In this document: positions 24,777 to 36,749 of the stretch, piece by piece
Layout: each line of letters opens with the position of its first letter
How positions within the stretch are numbered: the first letter of the stretch is position 1
Assembly: GCF_002288325.1 (NCBI RefSeq)
Contig: NZ_CP016780.1
Coordinates: 372,001 to 436,000, forward strand
From: Candidatus Planktophila lacus
GTDB taxonomy: Bacteria; Actinomycetota; Actinomycetes; Nanopelagicales; Nanopelagicaceae
DNA: 64,000 nucleotides
Direction: 5' to 3'
Notes under the pieces: generated by a model
The model's database searches: none
Told to the model about the DNA's origin: nothing
What the model saw: the letters and a program-made list of their open reading frames with translations, nothing else
Program-made: the position numbers and the translations under genes

Positions 24777-25559
24777 ATGAAGATCGCCGTATGCGTAAAG
24801 CAGGTTCCAGATTCATGGGCCGAGAAGAAGATGGTCAATGGAGTACTCGATCGCGAAAGTGTTGATGCAGTACTTAATGATCTTGATGAATATGCCGTTG
24901 AAGAAGCGCTGCGTATCGCAGAAGCTCACGGCGGCAATGAAGAGGGCGGCGCAAATACCGTCACGGTGATTTCGATGGGGCCAGAACGCGCAACTGAAGC
25001 AGTTCGCAAAGCGCTTTCAATGGGTGCAAACGATGCAATCTTGGTAACTGATGGCGCGCTCGCCGGTGCAGATGCGCTTTCAACATCTGCAGTTCTCGCC
25101 AAAGTGATTTCAGATGGCGGCTATGACTTAGTAATTTGTGGAACTGAATCAACTGATGCGCGCATGAGCGTTGTACCAGCGATGATCAGCGCTCGCCTAG
25201 GTTGGGCGCAGTTAACTTTTGCTTCCAAGGTAACCGTTGATCCTGCAGGAACAGTTGCAATTACCCGCGTTACAGAAGCTGGCGTAGATGAAATCTCTGC
25301 GGCATTTCCTTGCGTGATTAGCGTTGTTGAGAAGATCAACGAACCGCGTTACCCATCATTTAAAGGAATCATGGCAGCGAAGAAGAAGACAATTGAGCAG
25401 AAGGATTTAGCAGCAGTTGGCGCCAGTGCACAAAACGCTTGGTCACAAGTAAGCGATGCAACCCCGCGCCCACCACGCGCTGCAGGTTTGAAAGTAACCG
25501 ATGAAGGTAGCGGCGGAGAAGCGCTAGTTAACTTCCTAGCAGAGAAGAAGTTGATATGA
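24777..25559 (+). CDS. etfB: Electron transfer flavoprotein beta subunit
   Basis: A 260-aa EtfB/FixA protein. The N-terminal MKIAVCVKQVPDSWAEKK and the adenine-nucleotide-loop region NDLDEYAVEEALRIAE are typical. SMGPERATEAVRKALSMGA near residue 66 and CGTESTDARMSVVPAMI near residue 122 are the other signature parts. With EtfA it carries electrons from acyl-CoA and similar dehydrogenases to the quinone pool. Its stop overlaps the etfA start by 4 bp. Confidence 0.95.
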   Translation: MKIAVCVKQVPDSWAEKKMVNGVLDRESVDAVLNDLDEYAVEEALRIAEAHGGNEEGGANTVTVISMGPERATEAVRKALSMGANDAILVTDGALAGADALSTSAVLAKVISDGGYDLVICGTESTDARMSVVPAMISARLGWAQLTFASKVTVDPAGTVAITRVTEAGVDEISAAFPCVISVVEKINEPRYPSFKGIMAAKKKTIEQKDLAAVGASAQNAWSQVSDATPRPPRAAGLKVTDEGSGGEALVNFLAEKKLI

Positions 25560-26509
25560 GCAAAGTATTTATCCTCACTGATTTTTCAGGTGAAAAGGCG
25601 AGCAAAACAACGGCAGAGCTAGCAACTGCTGGAGCGCGTATTGGTTCAGTAACAGCAGTTGTTCTTGCTGCCGCAGGTAAAGGGGCAGCGCTTGCTGCAA
25701 CTGTAAATCAAGGTCCGATCGCCAACGTCTTGGTTGTTGAATCAGATGACTTCGCACAATTTGGTGTTGCTGCATCTGCTGATGCTCTAGCAAACTTGAT
25801 CAAAGAGAACTCCCCAACTGCGGTTCTGATTGCATCTCATGCCTTCGGTAAAGAAGTCGCTGCCCGCGTTGCAGTACTTACTGAATCCGGCATCATCACA
25901 GATGCCGTGGATGTCTCAGCAGATGCCACTGCAACACAGTTGGTATTCGGCGGTTCAACAACAGTTCACTCAAAGGTTTCTCACGGAACACCAATCATCA
26001 CAGTTCGCCCAAATAGCGTGGAAGCAGATCTAACTGCTGCAACTCCTGCAATCGAAAACGCGACTGCTGCTATTTCAGATGCGGCGAAGAAATCTAAGAT
26101 CTCCTCATCGCAACCTCCTGTTAAGGGTGGACGTCCTGAGTTAACGGAAGCAAATATCGTTGTTTCAGGTGGTCGCGGTACAAATGGAGATTTCGCAGCG
26201 GTTGAAAAATTCGCTGACGAACTCGGCGCCGCAGTTGGTGCATCGCGTGCGGCAACTGATGCCGGTTGGTATCCACATTCACACCAAGTCGGACAGACCG
26301 GCAAGAGCGTTAGCCCACAGTTATATGTGGCTTGCGGAATTTCAGGTGCGATCCAACACCGCGCAGGTATGCAGACATCTAAGACGATCGTCGTCGTAAA
26401 TAAAGATCCTGAAGCACCGCTCTTTGATATCGCAGATTTCGGCGTTATCGGCGATCTCTTCAACGTATTGCCGCAGGCTACGCAGGGCATCTCAGCGAAA
26501 AAGGGTTAA
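25556..26509 (+). CDS. etfA: Electron transfer flavoprotein alpha subunit
   Basis: A 317-aa EtfA/FixB protein. The C-terminal FAD-binding domain is clear: VVSGGRGTNG near residue 200, GASRAATDAGWYPHSHQVGQ near 232, LYVACGISGAIQHRAGMQ near 260 and INKDPEAPLFDIADFGVIGD-like residues near 288. It forms the heterodimer with EtfB and binds the redox-active FAD. No ETF:quinone oxidoreductase gene follows; the next gene is a cysteine desulfurase 26 bp away. Confidence 0.95.
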   Translation: MSKVFILTDFSGEKASKTTAELATAGARIGSVTAVVLAAAGKGAALAATVNQGPIANVLVVESDDFAQFGVAASADALANLIKENSPTAVLIASHAFGKEVAARVAVLTESGIITDAVDVSADATATQLVFGGSTTVHSKVSHGTPIITVRPNSVEADLTAATPAIENATAAISDAAKKSKISSSQPPVKGGRPELTEANIVVSGGRGTNGDFAAVEKFADELGAAVGASRAATDAGWYPHSHQVGQTGKSVSPQLYVACGISGAIQHRAGMQTSKTIVVVNKDPEAPLFDIADFGVIGDLFNVLPQATQGISAKKG

Positions 26510-26535
26510 TTACCGTCGTCAACTAGACTGCTCCA

Positions 26536-27665
26536 ATGAGCGTCTACCTAGATCATGCGGCAACTACGCCGATGGCTGATGCTGCGATTGCAGCGATGAC
26601 TAGCTCACTCTCCAAGATTGGCAACCCTTCGTCACTTCACACACAGGGGCGCGCGACTCGAAAAGATGTAGAAGATGCGCGCGAAGTGATAGCCAAGGCC
26701 GTTGGCGCGTTGCCTTCCGAAATTATCTTTACCGGTTCTGGAACCGAAGCAGATAACGCGGCAATAAAAGGTTTGTTCTGGAAATCTGGCAAGAAAGTAA
26801 TTGTGATCAGCGCCGTTGAACACCACGCGGTTCTAGATCCGGCGCGCTGGTTGGTCGAACATGAGGGCGCAGAGCTAATTGAAATTCCCGTCACCAAGAC
26901 AGGTCTCATTGATTTAGATTTCCTAAAAAAGTTAATCACAAAGCGCGGCAACGAGATCGCTTTGATTTCAGTTATGCACTCCAATAACGAGACTGGTGTA
27001 ATTCAACCGGTTGGCGAAGTTGTAAAGATCGCCGGAGATATTCCAGTTCACACTGATGCGGTTCAATCATTTACCAAGACGCCACTTTCTTATAAAGATC
27101 TCGGCGTTATGTCGATGGCGCTGAGCGCACATAAAGTTGGTGGACCACTTGGCATCGGAGTCCTAGTGCTTCGGCGCGCCTTTGAAATTCCTGCGCTCTT
27201 GCATGGCGGGGGACAAGAGCGCGAAATTCGCAGCGGAACTTTAAATGCGCCATCGATCGTCGCCTTTGCCGCAGCTGTAGAAAGTTCAAATTACGATTCT
27301 GCGCGAGTAAGTGCCCTACGCGATCGATTTGAAAGTGGGCTACGCACGTCAGTGCCTGATGCTTATATAAATGGTGTGGATGCACCGCGCCTGCCTGGAA
27401 TCACCAACGTCACCTTCCCCGGAACACAGAGCGATTCTCTTCTCTTGTTAATGGACTCTGAAAAAGTTTCTTGCTCAACAGGTGCTGCTTGCAGCGCAGG
27501 CGTGCACCGCCCCAGCCATGTATTACTTGCAATGGGCCACACCGAAATAACTGCACAATCATCACTACGTTTTTCTTGCGGCGCAACCTCAACCGAATCC
27601 GATATCGATTTCGCCTTATCCGTACTTCCCACCGTTATAAATCGCGGCAGAGCGGCGGCCTCCAA

Positions 27666-27669
<4 letters not shown>
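26536..27669 (+). CDS. Cysteine desulfurase (IscS/NifS family)
   Basis: A 377-aa PLP enzyme that moves sulfur from cysteine. The sequence has YLDHAATTPM at the N-terminus, FTGSGTEADNAAIKG near residue 65 and SAHKVGGPLGIG near residue 195 with the PLP lysine. The active cysteine lies in CSTGAACSAGVHRPS near residue 320. The stop overlaps the mnmA start by 4 bp, a common actinobacterial pairing in which the desulfurase feeds sulfur to tRNA thiolation. A role in iron-sulfur assembly cannot be excluded. Confidence 0.93.
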
Positions 27670-30760
<3,091 letters not shown>

Positions 30761-30769
30761 TCTGTACCC

Positions 30770-30907
30770 ATGATCAACCAATCGGCTTTGACCAACCTAG
30801 CTTCTGAAACCGTACGCGAACTTCCTGCATCTCCAGTTGCTTTCGGCGTCGGCACATTTATCGTCTTTGTAGTCTTTCTCTATCTAGTACTTCGTCTAGA
30901 TCAATAA
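30770..30907 (+). CDS. Small single-pass membrane protein (45 aa)
   Basis: My own translation gives 45 residues starting MINQSALTNLASETV, with one hydrophobic segment GVGTFIVFVVFLYLVLRL ending two residues before the stop. It lies 9 bp after ligA and 24 bp before nadD. Short proteins with a soluble head reading PxPxxxFG and one terminal membrane helix occur near nadD in other Actinobacteria, which supports a real gene; here the match is LPASPVAFG. The ATG lacks a strong Shine-Dalgarno site. The function is unknown. Confidence 0.62.
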   Translation: MINQSALTNLASETVRELPASPVAFGVGTFIVFVVFLYLVLRLDQ

Positions 30908-30931
30908 TTTTTCTCACTAGGGAAATTTCAT

Positions 30932-31486
30932 TTGGCAAAGATCGCTATCTACGGCGGAACATTTGATCCTATTCATTTAGGTCACCTTCACGTAATTACC
31001 GAATTATTAACTCGCGAGATAGCAGATCGAATTCTTTTAGTTCCAGCAGGGCAGCCCCGCTTGCGAGATCAAAAACCCGTTGCTGCAGGTTCAGATCGTC
31101 GCGCAATGTGCCAGGCAGCGTTAAAGGATTTAGCTCCTGAAATTGCTAGCCGCGTAGAAGTAAATCCAATTGAAATTCTGCGCTCCGGCCCGAGTTACAG
31201 CATCGATACCGTCTTCGCTGTTGCCCAGACTTATCCGGGAGATCAAATACTTTTGATTTTAGGCACAGATGCCTTTAGCAAGATCGCAGATTGGCATCGC
31301 AGCAAAGAATTACAGGATATGGTCGACTTCATTGTTATCGATCGCCCAGACTTTCCAGGTTCGCCGAATCTGGATATCAATGCGCTCAACGTATCTGCAA
31401 CTGCGGTACGCGCTGGTGAGATAGAAAGTGTTTCACCGCAGGTAGCCGCTTATATAAAGGAGCACAACCTCTATGCCAGCAAGTAA
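30932..31486 (+). CDS. nadD: Nicotinate-nucleotide adenylyltransferase
   Basis: A 184-aa enzyme that adenylates nicotinate mononucleotide in NAD synthesis. The nucleotidyltransferase motif GGTFDPIHLGHL is at residues 8-19, LGTDAFSKIADWHRSKEL is near residue 110 and the second ATP motif is NVSATAVRAGEIESVSP near 155. The start is TTG 30932 with AGGGAAA about 8 bp upstream. It overlaps rsfS by 14 bp. Confidence 0.95.
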   Translation: MAKIAIYGGTFDPIHLGHLHVITELLTREIADRILLVPAGQPRLRDQKPVAAGSDRRAMCQAALKDLAPEIASRVEVNPIEILRSGPSYSIDTVFAVAQTYPGDQILLILGTDAFSKIADWHRSKELQDMVDFIVIDRPDFPGSPNLDINALNVSATAVRAGEIESVSPQVAAYIKEHNLYASK

Positions 31487-31850
31487 GAGCGTTACAGAGT
31501 TAACTCAAGTTGCAGCCCGCGCTGCCGCTGAAAAATTTGGCACGGAGATGATCGCTATCGATCTTTCAGATCAGATGGTTCTCTCAGAAGTATTTCTCAT
31601 TATTACCGGTGCAAATATCCGCCAAGTCGATGCCATTGCAGATGAGGTTGAAGAAAAACTCCGTTTGATTGGTGAGAAGCCGGCCCGCCGTGAAGGCACC
31701 GACGAATGGGTGTTGCTTGATTATTCAGATCTAGTTGTGCATATCCAAAGTAGCGAACTACGCCGTTATTACATGCTCGATCGCCTCTGGAATGATTGCC
31801 CAACAATTGAACTCGATGTCGTAAAGGAAACTGTGGCAGATGGCAGGTAA
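31473..31850 (+). CDS. rsfS: Ribosomal silencing factor RsfS
   Basis: A 125-aa RsfS/Iojap protein that binds uL14 and blocks subunit joining in starvation. Diagnostic residues are DLSDQMVLSEVFLIITGAN near residue 33 and the C-terminal DEWVLLDYSDLVVHIQ near residue 77. Overlap with nadD upstream (14 bp) and the phosphatase downstream (11 bp) shows tight translational coupling. Confidence 0.95.
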   Translation: MPASKSVTELTQVAARAAAEKFGTEMIAIDLSDQMVLSEVFLIITGANIRQVDAIADEVEEKLRLIGEKPARREGTDEWVLLDYSDLVVHIQSSELRRYYMLDRLWNDCPTIELDVVKETVADGR

Positions 31851-32508
31851 GAACAATCGCATTCTTCTCTGGCGCCATGGCCAGACTGATTGGAACGTTG
31901 TAAACCGTTTTCAGGGACACTCTGATATCGAGTTAAATAGCGTTGGAATTTATCAAGCACAGCTTGCCGCACCGATTATCGCTGGCATGGAACCAACTGC
32001 AATTTTAAGTAGTGATCTATCACGTGCTCGCGTTACCGCATCAAAACTTGGCGAGATCGTAAATATGGAAGTACTAGTTGACGAACGTTTACGTGAAACC
32101 AACGGCGGACACTGGGAAGGTAAGACCGGTGCGGAAAACCGCGCTGCAGATCTGGAAAATTTTGTTCGTTGGATCGATGGCAACGATAACCCTGCTGGAA
32201 CTATTGGTGAGAGTCGGAGCCAAGTTGCAGCTCGCGCAAGTGCAGCAATCGATGAGTTCTTAGGCGATAAAGAGAATCAATTAATTGTTGTTGCAACTCA
32301 CGGTGGTACTGCGCGTTGCTTAATTGGCCATTATCTACATCTACCGATGGCGCATTGGGGAAAGATCGGCGGGCTTTCAAATGCGCGCTGGTCTATTTTG
32401 CAGACTAGCCCTAAGGGTTGGCACTTAGCCGAACATAACGCCGGCTCTATCTTGGAGCCAGTATTCGGTGAAGAATCTGGCGCTGATGTGCCAGATCACG
32501 TGCGCTAG
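31840..32508 (+). CDS. Histidine phosphatase superfamily protein
   Basis: A 222-aa phosphatase of branch 1 (phosphoglycerate mutase-like). The phosphohistidine motif is LLWRHGQTDWN near residue 10. The proton donor region is ETNGGHWEGKTGAE near residue 89, and the second histidine is in VVATHGGTARCLIGHYLHLP near residue 148. This nadD-rsfS-phosphatase order is common in Actinobacteria, where some members are glucosyl-3-phosphoglycerate phosphatases. The substrate here is not settled. Confidence 0.87.
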   Translation: MAGKNNRILLWRHGQTDWNVVNRFQGHSDIELNSVGIYQAQLAAPIIAGMEPTAILSSDLSRARVTASKLGEIVNMEVLVDERLRETNGGHWEGKTGAENRAADLENFVRWIDGNDNPAGTIGESRSQVAARASAAIDEFLGDKENQLIVVATHGGTARCLIGHYLHLPMAHWGKIGGLSNARWSILQTSPKGWHLAEHNAGSILEPVFGEESGADVPDHVR

Positions 32509-32529
32509 AGTTACCCTCTCGTACAGCAC

Positions 32530-32602
32530 GGGGATATGGCGCAGTTGGTAGCGCGCTTCCATGGCATGGAAGAGGTCAGGGGTTCGAATCCCCTTATCTC
32601 CA
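32530..32602 (+). tRNA. tRNA-Ala (anticodon GGC)
   Basis: A complete cloverleaf: acceptor GGGGATA/TATCTCC with one wobble pair, D-arm GCGC/GCGC, anticodon stem CTTCC/GGAAG with loop ATGGCAT (anticodon GGC), T-arm with GGTTCGAATCC, discriminator A. CCA is not encoded. Confidence 0.95.
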
Positions 32603-32650
32603 CTCAAGTTATTTAAAATATTTAATTTAAATGAAAAGAATGGAAAGTAA

Positions 32651-33565
32651 ATGTCTATCGTCACCACAATTCCACGTGGCTGGAGCGCTTCCGACATTGG
32701 TGATCTCACCGGGAAATCATTCTTAATCACAGGTGGCACCAGCGGTATCGGTAAAGAGACTGCGCTAGAACTTGCTCGCGCAGGTGCTCACGTAACAATC
32801 ACTGCACGTGATGCCGCCAAAGGCGCTGCAGTTGTCGCTGAGATCGCTAAAGAACGCGTTGATTTCAAGCTACTTGATTTGGCCGATCTAGCATCGGTTA
32901 AGAAATTTGCTAAGGAATTTACTAAGCCAGTTGATGTGCTGATTCTTAACGCAGGCGTTATGGCTACGCCATTTTCGCTAACTAAAGATGGTTTTGAAAT
33001 GCAGATGGGTACCAATCACTTAGGCCATTTCGCACTTACTGGTTTACTGCGTGAGAAAGTTAGCGAAAGAATCGTTGCCGTTTCTTCACAGATGCATCGC
33101 GCCGCCCGCATCTCCGGAATTACCTCAGATGAGCTACGCAATCGCTCTCGCGGAATCGGCGCCTATAACCCTTGGTCGGCATATGCCTTAAGCAAACTTG
33201 CTAACTTACTTTTCATCCATGAATTCGAACGTCGCAGCAATCGCAATGGCTGGAATATCGAAGCAGTGGCTGCTCACCCGGGTTATGCCGCAACCAATTT
33301 AATAAGCGGAGCATCTGTGCAAGATCGCGCTGGTGCACTTGCAAATGCGATATTTGCACAGAGCGCCGGACGTGGTGCGCTACCAACGCTCTGCGCCGCA
33401 ACTTATCCGGGGCTATATGGCGCCTCATATATCGGGCCTGATGGATTTATGGAGATGCGTGGTAATCCAAAACTCACCCGCGCCGCGGCAATTGCATATG
33501 ATCAACAAATAGCTGCGCAATTATGGAGCGTTAGCGAAGAACTGACTGGCGTTACTTGGGGCTAA
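32651..33565 (+). CDS. Short-chain dehydrogenase/reductase
   Basis: A 304-aa classical-type SDR resembling retinol-dehydrogenase-like members. The cofactor motif TGGTSGIGKETALELARAGA is near residue 28, NAGVMATPF is near 98, the serine is in VAVSSQMHRAA near 142 and the YxxxK motif is YALSKLANLL near 177. The proline-rich extension PIGPDGF-like GASYIGPDGFMEMRG near 258 is also typical. NADP preference is likely but not proven. The substrate is unknown. It sits alone between tRNA-Ala and leuS. Confidence 0.85.
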   Translation: MSIVTTIPRGWSASDIGDLTGKSFLITGGTSGIGKETALELARAGAHVTITARDAAKGAAVVAEIAKERVDFKLLDLADLASVKKFAKEFTKPVDVLILNAGVMATPFSLTKDGFEMQMGTNHLGHFALTGLLREKVSERIVAVSSQMHRAARISGITSDELRNRSRGIGAYNPWSAYALSKLANLLFIHEFERRSNRNGWNIEAVAAHPGYAATNLISGASVQDRAGALANAIFAQSAGRGALPTLCAATYPGLYGASYIGPDGFMEMRGNPKLTRAAAIAYDQQIAAQLWSVSEELTGVTWG

Positions 33566-33584
33566 AGCCCGATAAACTAAGTTA

Positions 33585-36065
33585 ATGACCACTCCACGCG
33601 ATGAACAAACGCATGCTGCGTATGACTTCGCCTATGTGCAAGAAAAGTGGCTTCCAGTTTGGGACAAGTTAGAACCATTTAAATCAGGTCGCGCAGGCGA
33701 TCTGCGCCCTAAGAAATATGTCTTGGATATGTTTCCTTATCCCTCTGGTGATCTACATATGGGCCACGCTGAGGCATATGCACTTGGCGATGTAATCGCG
33801 CGTTACTGGATCCAAAAAGGTTTTAACGTCATGCACCCAATCGGTTGGGATGCCTTCGGTCTACCTGCTGAAAACGCTGCCATTAAGCGCAATGAAGATC
33901 CGCGCATCTGGACCTACGAAAACATTGCGACGCAGAAAGCATCGATGCGTCGCTATGCCTGTTCTTTCGACTGGGATCGCGTCTTTAACACTTGCGATCC
34001 TGAGTACTACAAATGGAACCAATGGTTATTTATCGAACTTCACAAGCGCGGTCTTGCTTACCGTAAAGATAGCGCCGTTAACTGGTGTCCAGGCTGTCAG
34101 ACAGTTCTTGCCAACGAGCAAGTTGTTGCTGGCCTTTGCGAACGTTGCGATACTGCAGTAACTAAGAAGAAGTTGAACCAGTGGTACTTCAAGATCACCG
34201 ATTACGCCGATCGTTTGCTCGATGATATGAAAAAACTCGAAGGTAAGTGGCCAGATAAAGTCCTTACGATGCAGCGCAACTGGATCGGTCGCTCACAAGG
34301 TGCCAACGTTAACTTCGTTATCGAAGGCCGCACAGAACCTGTAACGATTTACACAACCCGCCCAGATACTTTGTACGGCGCTACCTTTATGGTCGTTGCT
34401 GTTGACTCTGAGCTCGCGGCAGAACTTGCTAGCGGCACACCTGCCGAAAGTGAATTTAAAACGTATCTTGAATCCGTAAAGGCTGCCTCTGATATTGATC
34501 GCCTGGCAACAGATCGCCCAAAGAGCGGTGTCTTCTTGCAGCGTTATGCGATCAACCCAGTAAATGGTGAGAAGTTACCGATCTGGGTATCTGATTATGT
34601 TTTAGCTGATTACGGAACCGGTGCGATCATGGCCGTTCCAGCGCACGATCAACGCGACTTAGATTTTGCCCGTGCAATGAAACTTCCAGTGCGCGTTGTT
34701 GTACAAAGCGATGAAGAAGATCCAAGCGTTTCAGGCGTTGCCACAACTGGCGATGGCAAGATGATTAATTCAGGCTCTCTAAATGGACTTAACAAAACAG
34801 ATGCAATATCTGCAATCAATAAGCAGTTAGAGGCAGATGGACTCGGAAAATCAGCGCGCAATTACCGTCTGCGCGATTGGCTGGTTTCGCGCCAGCGTTA
34901 CTGGGGCACACCAATTCCAATCGTTCACTGCGAAAAGTGCGGCGAAGTTCCAGTTCCCGCAGATCAATTACCTTTAACGCTTCCTGATGCTAAAGGTCTT
35001 GATCTAAAGCCAAAGGGTCAATCACCACTTGCTGCGGCAACTGATTGGGTAAATACCTCTTGTCCAAAGTGTGGCGCAGCAGCGCTTCGCGATACCGACA
35101 CCATGGATACCTTCGTTGATTCTTCTTGGTACTTCCTGCGTTATCCATCTTCAACTAACCATAACGAACCATTCTCACGCGCCGATATCGATACCTGGTT
35201 GCCAGTTGATCAATATGTTGGTGGCGTAACCCATGCAATCTTGCACCTGCTTTATTCACGTTTCTTCACAAAAGTTTTGCATGACATCGGAATGCTTGGC
35301 TTTACCGAACCATTTACCCGCCTGCTAAATCAAGGCATGGTTGTTATGGATGGTTCTGCGATGTCGAAATCACGTGGCAACTTGGTTCGTCTCTCTGATG
35401 AACTCGAAAACCATGGCGTCGATGCGATCCGTTTATCAATGGTCTTCTCAGGTCCGCCTGAAGATGATGTTGATTGGGCCGATGTTTCACCATCTGGTTC
35501 GGTTAAATTCTTAAGTCGCGCTTGGCGTTTATCGGGCGATGTCACATCAAAGCCGGGCGTTGACTTCGCATCTGGCGATATCGCACTTCGTAAAGCAACG
35601 CATAAAGCTTTGCACGATGCCGCATTCGCCGTTGAATCCTTCCGCTTTAACGTTGCCATCGCGCGCGTTATGGAGTTAGTAAATGCAACGCGTAAGGCGA
35701 TTGATTCAGGTCCAGGAGCTGCAGATCCTGCAGTTCGTGAAGCAGTTGAAGCAATTGCGATCATGCTCTCACTTGTTGCTCCATTTACCGCTGAAGAAAT
35801 GTGGGATCGCCTAGGCCATAAGCCAGCGATTGCAACTGCCGGATGGCCAGTTGTGGATGAAAAACTATTGGTTGCAGATGCTGTGGAAGCTGTTATTCAG
35901 ATCAACGGCAAGATCAAAGAGCGCATCGAAGTTCCACCAACAATTACCGATGCCGAGATCGAAGCGTTAGCGCTAGCCCACCCAACAATTGCCGCTGAGT
36001 TAAATGGTGCAACGCCGAAGAAAGTTATCGCGCGCGCTCCAAAGATCGTAAATATCGTTCTTTAG
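33585..36065 (+). CDS. leuS: Leucyl-tRNA synthetase
   Basis: An 826-aa class Ia synthetase. The HIGH signature is in [18 protein letters not shown] near residue 52. The editing domain contains [17 protein letters not shown] near residue 255, and the KMSKS signature reads [12 protein letters not shown] near residue 590. The zinc-binding cysteines appear in [15 protein letters not shown] and [11 protein letters not shown]. Length and domain order are normal. It is followed after 69 bp by comEA. Confidence 0.97.
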   Translation: MTTPRDEQTHAAYDFAYVQEKWLPVWDKLEPFKSGRAGDLRPKKYVLDMFPYPSGDLHMGHAEAYALGDVIARYWIQKGFNVMHPIGWDAFGLPAENAAIKRNEDPRIWTYENIATQKASMRRYACSFDWDRVFNTCDPEYYKWNQWLFIELHKRGLAYRKDSAVNWCPGCQTVLANEQVVAGLCERCDTAVTKKKLNQWYFKITDYADRLLDDMKKLEGKWPDKVLTMQRNWIGRSQGANVNFVIEGRTEPVTIYTTRPDTLYGATFMVVAVDSELAAELASGTPAESEFKTYLESVKAASDIDRLATDRPKSGVFLQRYAINPVNGEKLPIWVSDYVLADYGTGAIMAVPAHDQRDLDFARAMKLPVRVVVQSDEEDPSVSGVATTGDGKMINSGSLNGLNKTDAISAINKQLEADGLGKSARNYRLRDWLVSRQRYWGTPIPIVHCEKCGEVPVPADQLPLTLPDAKGLDLKPKGQSPLAAATDWVNTSCPKCGAAALRDTDTMDTFVDSSWYFLRYPSSTNHNEPFSRADIDTWLPVDQYVGGVTHAILHLLYSRFFTKVLHDIGMLGFTEPFTRLLNQGMVVMDGSAMSKSRGNLVRLSDELENHGVDAIRLSMVFSGPPEDDVDWADVSPSGSVKFLSRAWRLSGDVTSKPGVDFASGDIALRKATHKALHDAAFAVESFRFNVAIARVMELVNATRKAIDSGPGAADPAVREAVEAIAIMLSLVAPFTAEEMWDRLGHKPAIATAGWPVVDEKLLVADAVEAVIQINGKIKERIEVPPTITDAEIEALALAHPTIAAELNGATPKKVIARAPKIVNIVL

Positions 36066-36134
36066 ATCGTTATTTAGCCACAACCTACTTATCTTCTTTT
36101 ATCAACAAAGTTAAAGCCCTGCACAATCTGGGCC

Positions 36135-36749
36135 ATGAATTCCATACTTGAAAACTTTCGCTCCTGGTGGAGCCATATCTCCTTCACCTCGCCCCAGAAA
36201 CGCTCACTGCTCGCGCTTTCTGCAATTGTTGTTGCAACATCTGCCTTCTTTGTAGTCCGCGGCACTTCGCAAGAAATCGAAGTCGTTGCACCTGAATTAA
36301 CTATGGTCGAAAGCGTTGCGCAGGTAACCGTTGATGTCGCAGGCGCTGTTACAAAACCCGGCGTTTACTCACTGCCAATTAATTCGCGAGTAATCGATGC
36401 GATAAAGGCGGCCGGAGATACCGTAAAGGGCGCTGATGTTTCAGATATAAATCTGGCACGGATTATTAAAGATGGCGAACAGGTTTACATATATCCACCG
36501 CAGAAAGGTGGCAGCGCTGCGCGCGTATCGCCACAGCGCGCCAAGGCGAAGGTAACCGGCCCAATCTCGCTAAATCGCGCCAGTGCAAAAGAGCTCGAGA
36601 CACTTGATGGAATCGGCCCCGTACTTGCCGCGCGCATCGTTGCCTATCGAAAAATAAATGGCCCGTTCTTAACAGTTGAAGATCTGCTTAAGGTCTCTGG
36701 TATAGGGACTGCTAAATACGGACAATTTAAAGAGAAGTTACGCGTCTAA
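36135..36749 (+). CDS. comEA: ComEA-type DNA-binding competence protein
   Basis: A 204-aa membrane-anchored protein. A membrane segment (LLALSAIVVATSAFFVV) is near residues 23-40, an SLBB domain is in VDVAGAVTKPGVYSLPINSR near 70, and a helix-hairpin-helix pair LNRASAKELETLDGIGPVLA and FLTVEDLLKVSGIGTAKYG is at the C-terminus. It should bind incoming double-stranded DNA outside the membrane and pass it to ComEC. Its stop TAA abuts the likely comEC start. Confidence 0.92.
   Translation: MNSILENFRSWWSHISFTSPQKRSLLALSAIVVATSAFFVVRGTSQEIEVVAPELTMVESVAQVTVDVAGAVTKPGVYSLPINSRVIDAIKAAGDTVKGADVSDINLARIIKDGEQVYIYPPQKGGSAARVSPQRAKAKVTGPISLNRASAKELETLDGIGPVLAARIVAYRKINGPFLTVEDLLKVSGIGTAKYGQFKEKLRV

Noticed and set aside
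25981-26490. 169-codon antisense frame over etfA
   Set aside because: It mirrors etfA and shows no domain or start site of its own.
27471-27665. 65-residue N-terminal extension of MnmA
   Set aside because: It lies over the desulfurase gene, has no homology to MnmA and is arginine-rich; the ATG at 27666 fits the family start.
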